Shown: positions 43,325 to 51,051 of the stretch, one piece after another | Position numbering within the stretch: the first letter of the stretch is position 1 | Layout of the letters: every line of letters starts with the position of its first letter | Origin: Streptomyces sp. NBC_01485 | GTDB lineage: Bacteria; Actinomycetota; Actinomycetes; Streptomycetales; Streptomycetaceae | NCBI RefSeq assembly: GCF_036227125.1 | Contig: NZ_CP109435.1 | Coordinates: forward strand, 2,418,001-2,482,000 | DNA length: 64,000 nucleotides | Direction: 5' to 3' | Made by a program: the position numbers and the translations under genes | The notes under the pieces: generated by a model | Seen by the model: only the letters and a program-made list of their open reading frames with translations | Database searches by the model: none | Told to the model about the DNA's origin: nothing

Positions 43325-43368
43325 GGGAAGCCGCGCTCCTTCCGCTGGCGGACAGGGAAACGCGGCAG

Positions 43369-43398
43369 ACAGTAGCCCCGCGGCGGGGGGTCGGCCAA
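43369..43398 (-). promoter_or_regulatory. Promoter of the first NlpC/P60 gene
   Basis: Minus strand TTGGCC (43398-43393), 18 bp, TACTGT (43374-43369). Expected transcription start about 43362, giving a 38-nt leader with AAGGAG before GTG 43324. Confidence 0.6.
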
Positions 43399-43422
43399 AG
43401 ACCTCGGTGGGCACAGACAGTG

Positions 43423-43458
43423 ACGCCCCGCCGCTGACGCAGGTCACCGGCGGGGCGT
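43423..43458 (-). terminator. Terminator after the second NlpC/P60 gene
   Basis: ACGCCCCGCCG (43423-43433) and CGGCGGGGCGT (43448-43458) form an 11-bp perfect stem around a 14-nt loop. It follows the stop at 43547 and separates this gene from the promoter at 43369-43398. Confidence 0.7.
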
Positions 43459-43546
43459 GGGGTCACTTCTCGTCGTCATGATTCGCCCGTTCGGGCGGCG
43501 TGGTGTCCCGATCTTGAGATTGATCGGACCCACGTTTCGGGGTTGA

Positions 43547-44587
43547 TCAGACCCGGACGCCGAACATGAACGGGCCGCCGATCGTGCTCATCGACTCGTA
43601 GCGCACGACGGTTCCGGTGCGCGGGGCGTGCAGGATCTGGCCGTTGCCCGCGTAGAGGCCGACGTGGTGCAGGTCGTTGAAGAAGAACACCAGGTCGCCG
43701 ACCTGGAGGTCGCTCTGCGAGTAGATGCGCGTCCCGGTGTTGGCCTGGGCCTCCGAGGTCCGCGGGATGCCGACGCCGGCCTGCGCGTAGGCCCAGGAGG
43801 TGAGGCCCGAGCAGTCGTAGGAGGACGGGCCGGTGGCGCCGTAGACGTACGGCGTGCCGATCTTGGACTGGGCGGCGGAGAACGCGGCGGCGGCGCGGCC
43901 GGAGGCGGAGCCGGTGTCCCCGAGGTCGACGCGCTCGGAGGAGGAGCGGCTCGCGCGGTCCTGGTCGGCGGCGAGGTCGGCCTTGTCCTTGGCCGTCAGC
44001 GTGTTGTAGAGCTCCCGCGCCTCGGCCAGCTTGCCCTGGACTTCCTTCTTCTTCTTGCCCAGTTCGGTGCGGGTGGAGGCGAGGTCCTTGAGCTTGGTGG
44101 ACGCCTCGCTGCGCTCCTGGGCGAGCTCGCGCTGCTTCTCCTGGATCTTCTTCAGCGCCTCGACCTGCTGGGCGCTGAGCTGGTCGGCGGTGGACGCCTT
44201 GTCCAGGAAGTCGTCCGGATTCGAGGAGAGGAGGAGCTGCAGGGAGGAGTCGATGGAACCGGTGCGGTACTGGGCGGCGGCCGCCAGGCCTATGGAGTCG
44301 CGCAGTTCGTTGAGGTCCGCCTGCCCGCGGGCGACGTTGTCCTGGATGGTGGAGATCTCCTTCTGGAGCTTCTCCTGCTTCTCCTGGGCCCCGTTGTACT
44401 GCTCGGTGGCCTGCTCCGCCTCTTCGTAGAGCTTGTCGACCTTGGTCTTGACCTCGTCCTTGTTGAGCTTCTCGCTGGGCGCCGCGTTGGCGGCCTGGGA
44501 GCTCAGGACGACGGCAGCGGCGGCTGCGGTGGTCAGCACGGTCACGCGGGTGCGACTGGGCTGCTTCGGTCGACGGTGGGACGCCAC
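43547..44587 (-). CDS. Secreted NlpC/P60 peptidoglycan hydrolase (second copy)
   Basis: A 346-residue paralogue of the previous gene. Signal peptide VTVLTTAAAAAVVLSSQAANA; Lys/Glu/Gln-rich coiled coil (EVKTKVDKLYEEAEQATEQYNGAQEKQEKLQKEISTIQ ... ERSEASTKLKDLASTRTELGKKKKEVQ); then GTPYVYGATGPSSYDCSGLTSWAYAQAGVGIPRTSEAQANTGTRIY with catalytic Cys in YDCSG and His in DLHHVGLYAGNGQILHAP. The coding order mirrors the first copy; the two clearly arose by duplication. GTG 44587 with AAGGAG fits the start of the paralogue. A strong promoter lies at 44641-44670. Confidence 0.93.
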   Translation of the reverse strand: MASHRRPKQPSRTRVTVLTTAAAAAVVLSSQAANAAPSEKLNKDEVKTKVDKLYEEAEQATEQYNGAQEKQEKLQKEISTIQDNVARGQADLNELRDSIGLAAAAQYRTGSIDSSLQLLLSSNPDDFLDKASTADQLSAQQVEALKKIQEKQRELAQERSEASTKLKDLASTRTELGKKKKEVQGKLAEARELYNTLTAKDKADLAADQDRASRSSSERVDLGDTGSASGRAAAAFSAAQSKIGTPYVYGATGPSSYDCSGLTSWAYAQAGVGIPRTSEAQANTGTRIYSQSDLQVGDLVFFFNDLHHVGLYAGNGQILHAPRTGTVVRYESMSTIGGPFMFGVRV

Positions 44588-44640
44588 GGAGACGGGCTCC
44601 TTCTTTTGAGTGATCACCCGTGTGGAGGTTCGAGGACCAA

Positions 44641-44670
44641 ACCTTAGTGACCTTGCCGTGATCAGTTCAA
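44641..44670 (-). promoter_or_regulatory. Promoter of the second NlpC/P60 gene
   Basis: Minus strand TTGAAC (44670-44665), 18 bp, TAAGGT (44646-44641). The transcript begins near 44634, leaving a leader of about 47 nt. Confidence 0.65.
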
Positions 44671-44692
44671 ATCCCCGGGCGAAAAAAACGCA

Positions 44693-44758
44693 TCGCGCAA
44701 CGCAGTTTTTTCACACAACTCACGTGCAGTGATGCACGATTGACACTACGTTGCGCGA
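44693..44758. promoter_or_regulatory. Nested inverted repeats upstream of the second NlpC/P60 promoter
   Basis: TCGCGCAACG (44693-44702) is inverted at 44749-44758 (CGTTGCGCGA), perfect 10-bp arms 46 nt apart. Inside lies CGTGCA-GTGA-TGCACG (44723-44738). The segment is A/T-richer than its surroundings, with a T6 run (44705-44711) beside the left arm. It may terminate the NYN gene or hold an activator site. Confidence 0.45.
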
Positions 44759-44799
44759 CGAATCCGCCAATTCGGTCATTAAACCTGAAACTTCAACGT

Positions 44800-46143
44800 T
44801 CAGGACAGTCGCTTCAGAAGTACCGCGGAAGCCACCGGCCGGGCGCCCGCCCTGGCGACCCCGTCGGCCACCTCGCGGTCGGTCGAGGCGACGATCACCG
44901 GCCGGCCGGGCGGCTCGGCCCGCACCAGTTGACGGATCAGCTCGTCGGCGGTCACGCCCGGCTTGGAGAACAGCACCCGCACCCCGCGCGGCGGCGCGAG
45001 GAGCACCGGAGCGGCCAGTTCTGCCCCGTCGAAGACGCAGGTGACCTCGGCGCCGGTCTGCGCGGCGAGCTGCGAGAGCTGCCCGAGGAGCCTGAGCCGC
45101 TGCTTCTCCAGCGGCATCTGCGGATAGCCGGTCTTGGTGACGTTGTAGCCGTCGACGACGAGATGCGCCTGCGGCAGCGCGAGAAGCTGGTCGAGGATGG
45201 CCGGATCGTGCTCCGACAGGGCGCGCGCCGCGATGTCCTTCGGGGTCATCCGGCCCGGTTCGACCGCGTCGACGGTCTCCGCCGGCCGTACCGACAGCGG
45301 CGGCAACGCCAGTTCCCGGCGCAGCCCCTGAGCCGCGTCGAGCACGGTGTCCAGCAGCAGCCGCAGCCGCATGTCCTCGACGCTGCGGCCCTCGCGCGCC
45401 GCCCGCCGGGTGGCCTCCAGGCTGCCTTCCACCTCGCCGAGCCGCGCCTTCAGCCGCCTGCTCTCGCTCTCCGCGGCGGACACCTGCGTCTGCCCCTCGG
45501 AGCGCACGGTCTCCATCTCGCCCTGCACCTTGCGCAGCGCGGCCTCACCGCGCTTGACGTCGCTGAGGGCCGAACGCAGCTTGCGGTGCAGCGACTCGGC
45601 CTCCTTCTTCGCCGCGTCCAGCTCCGTACGCAGCCGCTCGGTGTCGGTCCGGGTCTGCTCACGGGCCCGGTCGAGCTCCTCACGCAGCCGCTCCAGCTCG
45701 GCCCGGCTCTCTTCGCCGGCGCGCTCGGCGTCCGCCCGCTGGGCCTCCTCACCGGCCGCGGTGACCAGCTTCACCCAGCCCGTGGGCCGCAGCACATAGG
45801 CCGCGGCCGCAACGTCCAGCGGGTCCGCGGCCGGGGTCGGCGAGCCGGAGTCGAGAGCGCCGGACAGCTCCGGCTGACCCTCTCTGAACTTCTCGGCGAT
45901 ACGTTGCCGGAACAGCGGGTCGGTCTCCAGCGCCGCCGCCATCGCGGTGCCCGCGAACTTGGCCCGCCGGTTCGGCGCGAACCGGGCGTACTGGCGCAAC
46001 TGGGCGGGCAGTTCGCCGACGGTCAGCCCGCCGAAGCCGTCGGAGACGATCTGCACGACTCTGCGCCGCACGCCGTCCGGCAGCGGACGGTCGAGCATCT
46101 CGGCGGCGCCGTCGCCCGGCCCCCCGCCTGCGCTCTCCACCAT
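44800..46143 (-). CDS. NYN (YacP-like) RNase-domain protein with coiled coil
   Basis: A 447-residue cytosolic protein. N-terminal third is a helical, Ala-rich region (RRRVVQIVSDGFGGLTVGELPAQLRQYARFAP). The middle is a long Glu/Arg/Leu-rich coiled coil (about residues 130-260). The C-terminal third is a NYN/YacP domain: AHLVVDGYNVTKTGYPQMPLEKQRLRLLGQLSQLAAQTGAEVTCVFDGAEL, and VRVLFSKPGVTADELIRQLVRAEPPGRPVIVASTDREVADGVARAGARPV. The conserved Asp residues (DGYNV, TADE, STDRE) of this PIN-like fold are present. YacP (Rae1) in Bacillus cuts mRNA on the ribosome, so an RNA target is likely. A small zinc-ribbon gene lies upstream on the same strand, 38 bp away. Confidence 0.88.
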   Translation of the reverse strand: MVESAGGGPGDGAAEMLDRPLPDGVRRRVVQIVSDGFGGLTVGELPAQLRQYARFAPNRRAKFAGTAMAAALETDPLFRQRIAEKFREGQPELSGALDSGSPTPAADPLDVAAAAYVLRPTGWVKLVTAAGEEAQRADAERAGEESRAELERLREELDRAREQTRTDTERLRTELDAAKKEAESLHRKLRSALSDVKRGEAALRKVQGEMETVRSEGQTQVSAAESESRRLKARLGEVEGSLEATRRAAREGRSVEDMRLRLLLDTVLDAAQGLRRELALPPLSVRPAETVDAVEPGRMTPKDIAARALSEHDPAILDQLLALPQAHLVVDGYNVTKTGYPQMPLEKQRLRLLGQLSQLAAQTGAEVTCVFDGAELAAPVLLAPPRGVRVLFSKPGVTADELIRQLVRAEPPGRPVIVASTDREVADGVARAGARPVASAVLLKRLS

Positions 46144-46181
46144 CCGTCACACCCCACATATCCGTGCGGGGCCGCCTCCCG

Positions 46182-46421
46182 TCAGGAGCCGGCGCCCGGC
46201 CGATCCACTAGTTCCACCTGGTCCACGGCGTTGCACCAGCGGCACCGCACCGACTCGATGGTCTCACTGACCACCTCGCGCTCCTCGACCTTCGGCTCGC
46301 CCGCGAGGTCGAGGTGCACGTACTCGACGACCTTCGACGAGCGCGTCACGTCGAACCGCGTGAGGTTGCCGCAGAGCGTGCAGCGCCACCGCGTCGCGGC
46401 GGTCGGCAGGGGAACCGTCAT
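46182..46421 (-). CDS. Small zinc-ribbon protein
   Basis: A 79-residue protein: RWRCTLCGNLTRFDVTRSSKVVEYVHLDLAGEPKVEEREVVSETIESVRCRWCNAVDQVELVDRP. Two CxxC knuckles (CTLCGN, CRWCNA) 45 residues apart should bind one zinc. This is a conserved small actinobacterial protein with no assigned role. Its place next to a NYN RNase-domain gene, same strand and 38 bp apart, suggests a nucleic-acid-related function; this is inference. Confidence 0.82.
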   Translation of the reverse strand: MTVPLPTAATRWRCTLCGNLTRFDVTRSSKVVEYVHLDLAGEPKVEEREVVSETIESVRCRWCNAVDQVELVDRPGAGS

Positions 46422-46603
46422 CGTGACTTTCCGCTCCTTCTAGTGTGATACGTCCGTCGTGCTTCCAGGGCCGGGTCGCGCCGGAGGCTCCCCCGTCCAT
46501 GTGGCTCGTAACCCTACGGCCTGGCGGGTACCCGCCGCCCGTCCGTCCACGGCGGCGAGGCGGTCTGGGGATGGTGCGTCCCGTTACGTCATGCTCTGTG
46601 GTC

Positions 46604-47320
46604 ATGATCGGCAACTGGAGCGGGACCGTCCGCAGAGCCCTCCGCAGCCCCTCGGCGCCGGTGACCTACGGACTGATCGCCCTGTGCTGTCTGGTCTTCC
46701 TGATCGGCCCGGGCTCGGGACTCGATCCGGCGTACGGCACCGGCGACGAACTGCTGGCCGCGCAGCGTGCCTACTTCCGGCGCTGGGGCGTGGTGCCCGC
46801 CGAGCTCTTCGAGGGCGCCCCCCGGGCCGCCCTGACCCCGGCCACGGCCCTCTTCGTCCACGGCAGCTGGGTGCATCTGCTGGGCAACATGATCTTCCTC
46901 TACGTCTTCGGGGCGCTGACCGAGGAGCGGATGGGCCGCGTCGAGTTCACGCTCTTCTACCTCGGCTGCGGCTACCTGGCCCTGCTGGGCTACGCCGCCG
47001 CCAACGCCGAGTCGTCGCAGTCCCTGGTCGGCGCCTCCGGGGCGATCTCCGCGGTCCTCGGCGCGTTCCTGTACCTGTTTCCCCGAGCGCGGGTGACCAG
47101 TCTCCTGCCGTTCCTGTTCTTCCTGCCGCTGCGCTTCCCGGCGTGGGTCGTACTGCCGTTCTGGGCGGCCCTGCAGTGGGTGGCGGCGGGGCAGGCGGCC
47201 CAGGGGCCGGGGGTGGCGTATCTGGCGCACCTGGTGGGCTTCGGCCTGGGGCTCGGCTACGCGTGGGCGCGTTTCGGCCGGCGGACGACCGGGGTGGTGC
47301 CGGACTCGGGGGCGGGCTGA
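46604..47320 (+). CDS. Rhomboid-family intramembrane serine protease
   Basis: A 238-residue GlpG-like rhomboid. Six helices; HGSWVHLLGNMIFLYVFGALTEERMG carries the conserved His and Asn of the oxyanion hole, SLVGASGAISAVLGAFLYLFPRARV the catalytic Ser (GASG), and GVAYLAHLVGFGLGLGYAW the catalytic His. The N-terminal extracytoplasmic loop contains the usual variable region. Intramembrane cleavage of membrane-anchored substrates; the substrate is unknown. ATG 46604 is preferred over ATG 46571 for a normal N terminus (MIGNWSG), but neither has a clear ribosome site. It is divergent from the zinc-ribbon gene. Confidence 0.9.
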   Translation: MIGNWSGTVRRALRSPSAPVTYGLIALCCLVFLIGPGSGLDPAYGTGDELLAAQRAYFRRWGVVPAELFEGAPRAALTPATALFVHGSWVHLLGNMIFLYVFGALTEERMGRVEFTLFYLGCGYLALLGYAAANAESSQSLVGASGAISAVLGAFLYLFPRARVTSLLPFLFFLPLRFPAWVVLPFWAALQWVAAGQAAQGPGVAYLAHLVGFGLGLGYAWARFGRRTTGVVPDSGAG

Positions 47321-47720
47321 GCGACCTCCGCCCCGATTCAACCGCGCCCCTGCGCGCGTCACACCGCTCATCCCCCTTTGTTCCGATCGATGCCCTCACC
47401 AACGACTCGACCACCGGGAAACAGATCCGTATTCATATCCGCAAGACCCAGTCGGCCGGTGGCCCGCATCACCGCCCGCCCACCAGCACGTCGCCCGGTG
47501 CCGCCAGGTCACCATCCGCGGGCTCGGAGAACTCCGCGACACCGTTCTCTTTGAATTCCTCGAGAATCAGATAAAGAACTCCGCGCAACGACAGTTGACC
47601 GGCCTCGTGGAATTACCTGAAGAATTCATGGTGGGCGGCAAGCGGATACGCCCGATTCGCACCGTGTTGGGCCGGCAGGCGGCCGGCGGAGAGACCCCGG
47701 CGGCCGATCCCTGTCCGCCT
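47321..47720. other. Gene-free, partly A/T-rich stretch
   Basis: About 400 bp without a convincing gene. The first half is C-rich spacer. The segment around 47550-47640 is unusually A/T-rich for this genome (TTTGAATTCCTCGAGAATC, GATAAAGAACT, GGAATTACCTGAAGAATTC) and could hold a promoter or a small RNA. I cannot assign either; no -10/-35 pair with proper spacing stands out. Confidence 0.5.
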
Positions 47721-47749
47721 TTGGTGAGCCACGGCTCACGTCATAGAGT
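47721..47749 (+). promoter_or_regulatory. Promoter with palindromic operator in its spacer (RAM protein gene)
   Basis: TTGGTG (47721-47726) and TAGAGT (47744-47749) are 17 bp apart. The spacer holds GTGAGCC-AC-GGCTCAC (47724-47739), a perfect 7-bp-arm palindrome overlapping the -35. A protein bound there should block the polymerase. Confidence 0.6.
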
Positions 47750-47791
47750 GAAGCCCGCCCAGTTCCGGCCCCCCGAGGGAGAGAACCAGCC

Positions 47792-48073
47792 GTGATCACC
47801 GCGATCGTCCTCATCAAGACCAGCGTGGACCGGATCCCCGAGATCGCCGAGCGGATCGCCTCGCTGGAGTCCGTGAGCGAGGTCTTCTCCGTCACCGGGA
47901 CCTACGACCTGATCGCCATGGTGCGGGTGAAGCAGCACGAGGACCTGGCGGAGGTCATCCCGGGCAGCATCAGCAAGATTCCGGGGGTGGAGGGCACGGA
48001 CACGCACGTCGCCTTCCGTACGTACTCGCAGCACGACCTGGAGGCGGCGTTCGCGATCGGCCTGGACTCCTGA
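47792..48073 (+). CDS. Stand-alone Lrp/AsnC ligand-binding (RAM) domain protein
   Basis: A 93-residue protein consisting only of the RAM domain of Lrp/AsnC regulators: TAIVLIKTSVDRIPEIAERIASLESVSEVFSVTGTYDLIAMVRVKQHEDLAEVIPGSISKIPGVEGTDTHVAFRTYSQHDLEAAF. The helix-turn-helix of true Lrp proteins is absent. Such stand-alone RAM proteins (SraA-like) form octameric amino-acid-binding discs and may modulate full Lrp proteins. GTG 47792 has GAGGGAGAG upstream. It is preceded by a promoter with an operator palindrome (47724-47739) and convergent with the aminotransferase gene. Confidence 0.9.
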   Translation: MITAIVLIKTSVDRIPEIAERIASLESVSEVFSVTGTYDLIAMVRVKQHEDLAEVIPGSISKIPGVEGTDTHVAFRTYSQHDLEAAFAIGLDS

Positions 48074-48091
48074 CCGCCGGCTCCTGACCGC

Positions 48092-49465
48092 CTACACCGC
48101 CGGGACGCAGCGGCCGCCTTCCGTCCGGTACTGCCACTGCGCGCCCTCGGCGACCAGTTCCCGCACCGCGTCGACGAAGCGCTCCACGTGCTCGTCGGGG
48201 GTGCCGGCGCCGAAGCTGACGCGGATCGCGTTGAGGGACTTCTCGCCCGGGGCCGCCTCGGGGGCGCCGCACTCGCCCTGGGTCTGCGGGTCGCTGCCCA
48301 GCAGGGTGCGGACCAGCGGGTGGGCGCAGAAGAGGCCGTCGCGGACGCCGATGCCGTACTCGGCGGAGAGGGCGGCGGCGAAGTGGGAGCTGTTCCAGCC
48401 CTCCACGACGAAGGAGAGCACGCCGACCCGCGGGGCGTCGTCGCCGAACAGGGACAACACCCTGACCTGCGGCACCTCGGCCAGGCCCGCCCGGACCTTC
48501 GCGATCAGGTGCTCCTCGCGGGCGACCAGTGTGTCGAAGCCGGCCTCGGTGAGCGCCTTGCAGGCCGAGGCGATGGAGTAGGCGCCGATCACGTTCGGCG
48601 AGCCGGCCTCGTGGCGGGCGGCGCTCTCGTGCCACTCCACGTCCACTCCCCCGTCCGCGCGCCGCGTGACCTTGCGGCTGGCGCCGCCGCCCGCGAGGTA
48701 CGGGGCGGCCTCGACCAGCCAGTCGGCCCGCCCGGCCAGGACGCCGGAGCCGAACGGGGCGTACAGCTTGTGGCCGGAGAAGGCGACCCAGTCGACGTCG
48801 AGGTCACGGACGGAGACCGGGTGGTGGGGGGCCAACTGGGCGGCGTCCAGGACGATCCGGGCGCCGTGCGCGTGGGCGGCGGCGGCCAGTTCGCGGACCG
48901 GCCACAGCTCGCCGGTGACGTTCGAGGCGCCGGTGACGCAGACCAGGGCCGGGCCGGAGGGGTCGCGGTCGGCGAGGGCCCGCTCCAGGGTCTCGACGGC
49001 CTGGCGCGGGGTGCGCGGGGCGTCGAGGCAGGTCACCCGGGCGTCCTGCCAGGGCAGCAGCGAGGCGTGGTGCTCGGTCTCGAAGACGAAGACCTGGCAG
49101 TCGGCGGGGAGCGCCCGCGCCAGCAGGTTGAGGGAGTCCGTCGTCGAACGGGTGAAGATCAGTTGGTCGTCGGGGCGGCAGTCGAGGAACTCCTCGACCG
49201 TGCGGCGGGCGTTCTCGAAGAGGTCCGTGGAGAGCTGGGAGAGGTAGCCGGCGCCCCGGTGGACGCTGCCGTAGTACGGGGCGTACGCCGCCACGTCGTC
49301 CCAGACGCGCTGGAGGGCGGGGGCGCTGGCCGCATAGTCGAGCGCCGCGTAGGTGACCTCGCCGCCCGTCACGAGCGGGACGGTGACATCCCGGCCGAGA
49401 ACGGGCAGGGGTGCACAAATGGTCCGGGCGGAGACAGCGGTGGAGGCAGCACTGGAGACAGACAT
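48092..49465 (-). CDS. Class V aminotransferase (cysteine-desulfurase-like) under SAM-IV control
   Basis: A 457-residue PLP enzyme of class V: YAALDYAASAPALQRVWDDV, LIFTRSTTDSLNLLARAL, VFVFETEHHASLLPW (His stacking on PLP), VTGASNVTGELWPVRELAAAAHAHGARIVLDAAQLAPHHPV (Asp), DVDWVAFSGHKLYAPFGSGVLAG (PLP Lys), and RVSFGAGTPDEHVERFVDAV. Overall it resembles SufS/CsdA, though the catalytic Cys loop is only tentatively LFCAHPLV. A SAM-IV riboswitch lies 154 nt upstream, so the gene is turned down when SAM is plentiful; this places it in methionine or sulfur metabolism. ATG 49465 with GGGAGT; a six-codon ORF precedes it. Confidence 0.86.
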   Translation of the reverse strand: MSVSSAASTAVSARTICAPLPVLGRDVTVPLVTGGEVTYAALDYAASAPALQRVWDDVAAYAPYYGSVHRGAGYLSQLSTDLFENARRTVEEFLDCRPDDQLIFTRSTTDSLNLLARALPADCQVFVFETEHHASLLPWQDARVTCLDAPRTPRQAVETLERALADRDPSGPALVCVTGASNVTGELWPVRELAAAAHAHGARIVLDAAQLAPHHPVSVRDLDVDWVAFSGHKLYAPFGSGVLAGRADWLVEAAPYLAGGGASRKVTRRADGGVDVEWHESAARHEAGSPNVIGAYSIASACKALTEAGFDTLVAREEHLIAKVRAGLAEVPQVRVLSLFGDDAPRVGVLSFVVEGWNSSHFAAALSAEYGIGVRDGLFCAHPLVRTLLGSDPQTQGECGAPEAAPGEKSLNAIRVSFGAGTPDEHVERFVDAVRELVAEGAQWQYRTEGGRCVPAV

Positions 49466-49541
49466 GACGGAACTCCCGTGAGAGGAAGGAGGAAACGGCG
49501 CGGCGGCCGGAAAAGGGGTGTGCGGAGGCGGGGCGGTAGCC

Positions 49542-49562
49542 CTATCGCATTCGCTTGCTCAC
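49542..49562 (-). CDS. Six-codon upstream ORF after the SAM-IV aptamer
   Basis: GTG 49562 behind a GAGGGAG ribosome site (spacing 6-7) starts MSKRMR followed by TAG 49542-49544. It lies between the riboswitch and the aminotransferase start, in the same RNA. The good ribosome site suggests it is translated. Alternatively chance; six codons carry no statistical weight. Confidence 0.45.
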   Translation of the reverse strand: MSKRMR

Positions 49563-49618
49563 GGAAGACTCCCTCGAGACCCAGGACCCCTGGACTGCGT
49601 CCGCTCGACGAGCGGGAG

Positions 49619-49736
49619 GGGTCCGCGCTTGCCGTAGACCTCACTGCCTACGACCTGGTCTTCACCCGGGGCACCCCGCCACGGACGGAGGGTTGCCGGA
49701 CAGTCGGCCGGGGCCTCATGACTGTCACTCATGACC
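49619..49736 (-). ncRNA. SAM-IV riboswitch
   Basis: Read on the minus strand: GGTCATGAGTGACAGTC (49736-49720), the P2 stem GACAGT/ACTGTC, CCGGCAACCCTCC (49703-49691), GGCGGGGTGCCCCGGGTGA (49683-49665), GACC closing P1, and the distal stem-loop CGTAG...CTACGGCAAGCGCGGAC (to 49621). The order and bases fit the SAM-IV consensus I know from mycobacteria and streptomycetes, including the terminal GGCAAGCGCGG. A CCGCTCG/CGAGCGG hairpin (about 49601-49616) following it may be the expression platform. Confidence 0.93.
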
Positions 49737-49810
49737 TGGTACAGGAACGTACGTGAAGTGATCGCGATCCCGCAACCCGTGTCCGGATCACGGGACCGCG
49801 CCACCGCCGG

Positions 49811-50875
49811 CTACGCGTTGCTGGCGGCCACCCAGCGCTCCAGGGACCGCTTGGCCGCGCCGGAGTCGATCGACTCGGCCGCCCTGGCCATGCCGGCCCG
49901 GAGCTGCCCGGCCAGCGTCCCGGCGCCCGGGTCGAGCGCCACGAGCGCCGCCGCCGAGTTCAGCAGGACGGCGTCCCGCACCGGGCCCGTGTCGCCCTCC
50001 AGGAGACGGCGGGCCACCTCCGCGTTGAACGACGGGTCCCCGCCGCGCAGGGCCTCCACCGGGACCAGGTCGAGGCCGACGTCACGCGGGTCGAAGGACT
50101 CCTCGGTGACCTTGCCGTCGCGGACCACCCACACCCGGGAGGTGGCCGTCGTGGTCAGCTCGTCCAGGCCGTCGTCGCCCCGGAAGACCAGGGACGAGTT
50201 GCCGCGCTCGGCGAAGACGCCCGCGACGACCGGCGCCATGCGCGGGTCCGCGACCCCGACCGCCTGAGCGCGCACCTTCGCCGGGTTGGTCAGCGGGCCG
50301 AGCACGTTGAACACCGTGCGGATGCCCAACTGGCCGCGCGCGGCGCCCACATGACGCAGCGCCGGGTGGAACTTGATCGCGAAGCAGAAGGTGATCCCGG
50401 CCTCCTGGGCCACCTCCGCCACCCGCCCCGGCGCCAGCTCCAGATTGACGCCGAGCTTCTCCAGGACGTCCGAGGCGCCGGACGCGGAGGACGCGGCCCG
50501 GTTGCCGTGCTTGACGACCGTGGCGCCCGCGCCGGCCACGACGATCGCCGACATCGTGGAGATGTTGACCGTCTTCGCGCCGTCGCCGCCCGTGCCGACG
50601 ATGTCGACGGTCGGCCCCGGCACCTCGATCAGGTTGGCGTGCTCGTACATCGCCCGGACCAGCCCGTTGATCTCCTCGACGGTCTCGCCCTTGGCCCGCA
50701 GCGCCACCACGAACCCGGCGATCTGCGCGTCGGTCGCCTCGCCGCGCATGATCCGGTCCAGCGCCCAGAACGTGGCGTCGGCGCCCTGGTCGCGGCCGGA
50801 CAGCAGACCGTTCAGCACCTCGGGCCAGGAACGGCCCGCCGCGGTGTCGCCTCCAGCGGGGGTCACAGCGCTCAT
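49811..50875 (-). CDS. trpD: Anthranilate phosphoribosyltransferase
   Basis: A 354-residue enzyme that couples anthranilate to PRPP, second step of tryptophan synthesis. Family signatures: [107 protein letters not shown] (PRPP-binding GTGGD and KHGNRA), [40 protein letters not shown], and [19 protein letters not shown] 50875 has an AGGAG site. It is unlinked to trpE (20715) and has no Trp leader of its own that I can find. Confidence 0.96.
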   Translation of the reverse strand: MSAVTPAGGDTAAGRSWPEVLNGLLSGRDQGADATFWALDRIMRGEATDAQIAGFVVALRAKGETVEEINGLVRAMYEHANLIEVPGPTVDIVGTGGDGAKTVNISTMSAIVVAGAGATVVKHGNRAASSASGASDVLEKLGVNLELAPGRVAEVAQEAGITFCFAIKFHPALRHVGAARGQLGIRTVFNVLGPLTNPAKVRAQAVGVADPRMAPVVAGVFAERGNSSLVFRGDDGLDELTTTATSRVWVVRDGKVTEESFDPRDVGLDLVPVEALRGGDPSFNAEVARRLLEGDTGPVRDAVLLNSAAALVALDPGAGTLAGQLRAGMARAAESIDSGAAKRSLERWVAASNA

Positions 50876-50983
50876 AGCCGCTCCTGTGTCTGTCGTCGTG
50901 TGTCGTCATGTGCCGTCACGGTCATGTGTCGCCAGGACAAAGTGACCTGTGAACCCCACCCTATCCAGCCCGTGGGCACGGCA

Positions 50984-51018
50984 AAGGGCCCCGTCCGAAG
51001 ACCGGACGGGACCCTTTG
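50984..51018 (-). terminator. Terminator after qcrB
   Basis: AAAGGGCCCCGTCCG (50984-50998) pairs with CGGACGGGACCCTTT (51004-51018) around AAGAC; the single mismatch is a G-U pair in the minus-strand RNA, ending in UUU. It lies 34 bp after the qcrB stop and closes the qcrCAB operon. Confidence 0.8.
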
Positions 51019-51051
51019 GGGTTGGCGTGGCGACGCCTGGTGATCAGGTGA

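Noticed and set aside
42302..43540. Possible c-di-AMP (ydaO) riboswitch before the NlpC/P60 genes
   Set aside because: I looked for the usual conserved blocks in the leaders and did not find them; the hairpin there is explained as a terminator.
47595..47795. A 66-codon frame in the gap before the RAM gene
   Set aside because: It runs over the promoter palindrome and into the RAM start, with poor codon bias in the A/T-rich part; taken as chance.
49811..50940. Tryptophan attenuator before trpD
   Set aside because: No run of Trp codons or paired hairpins in the minus-strand leader of trpD.
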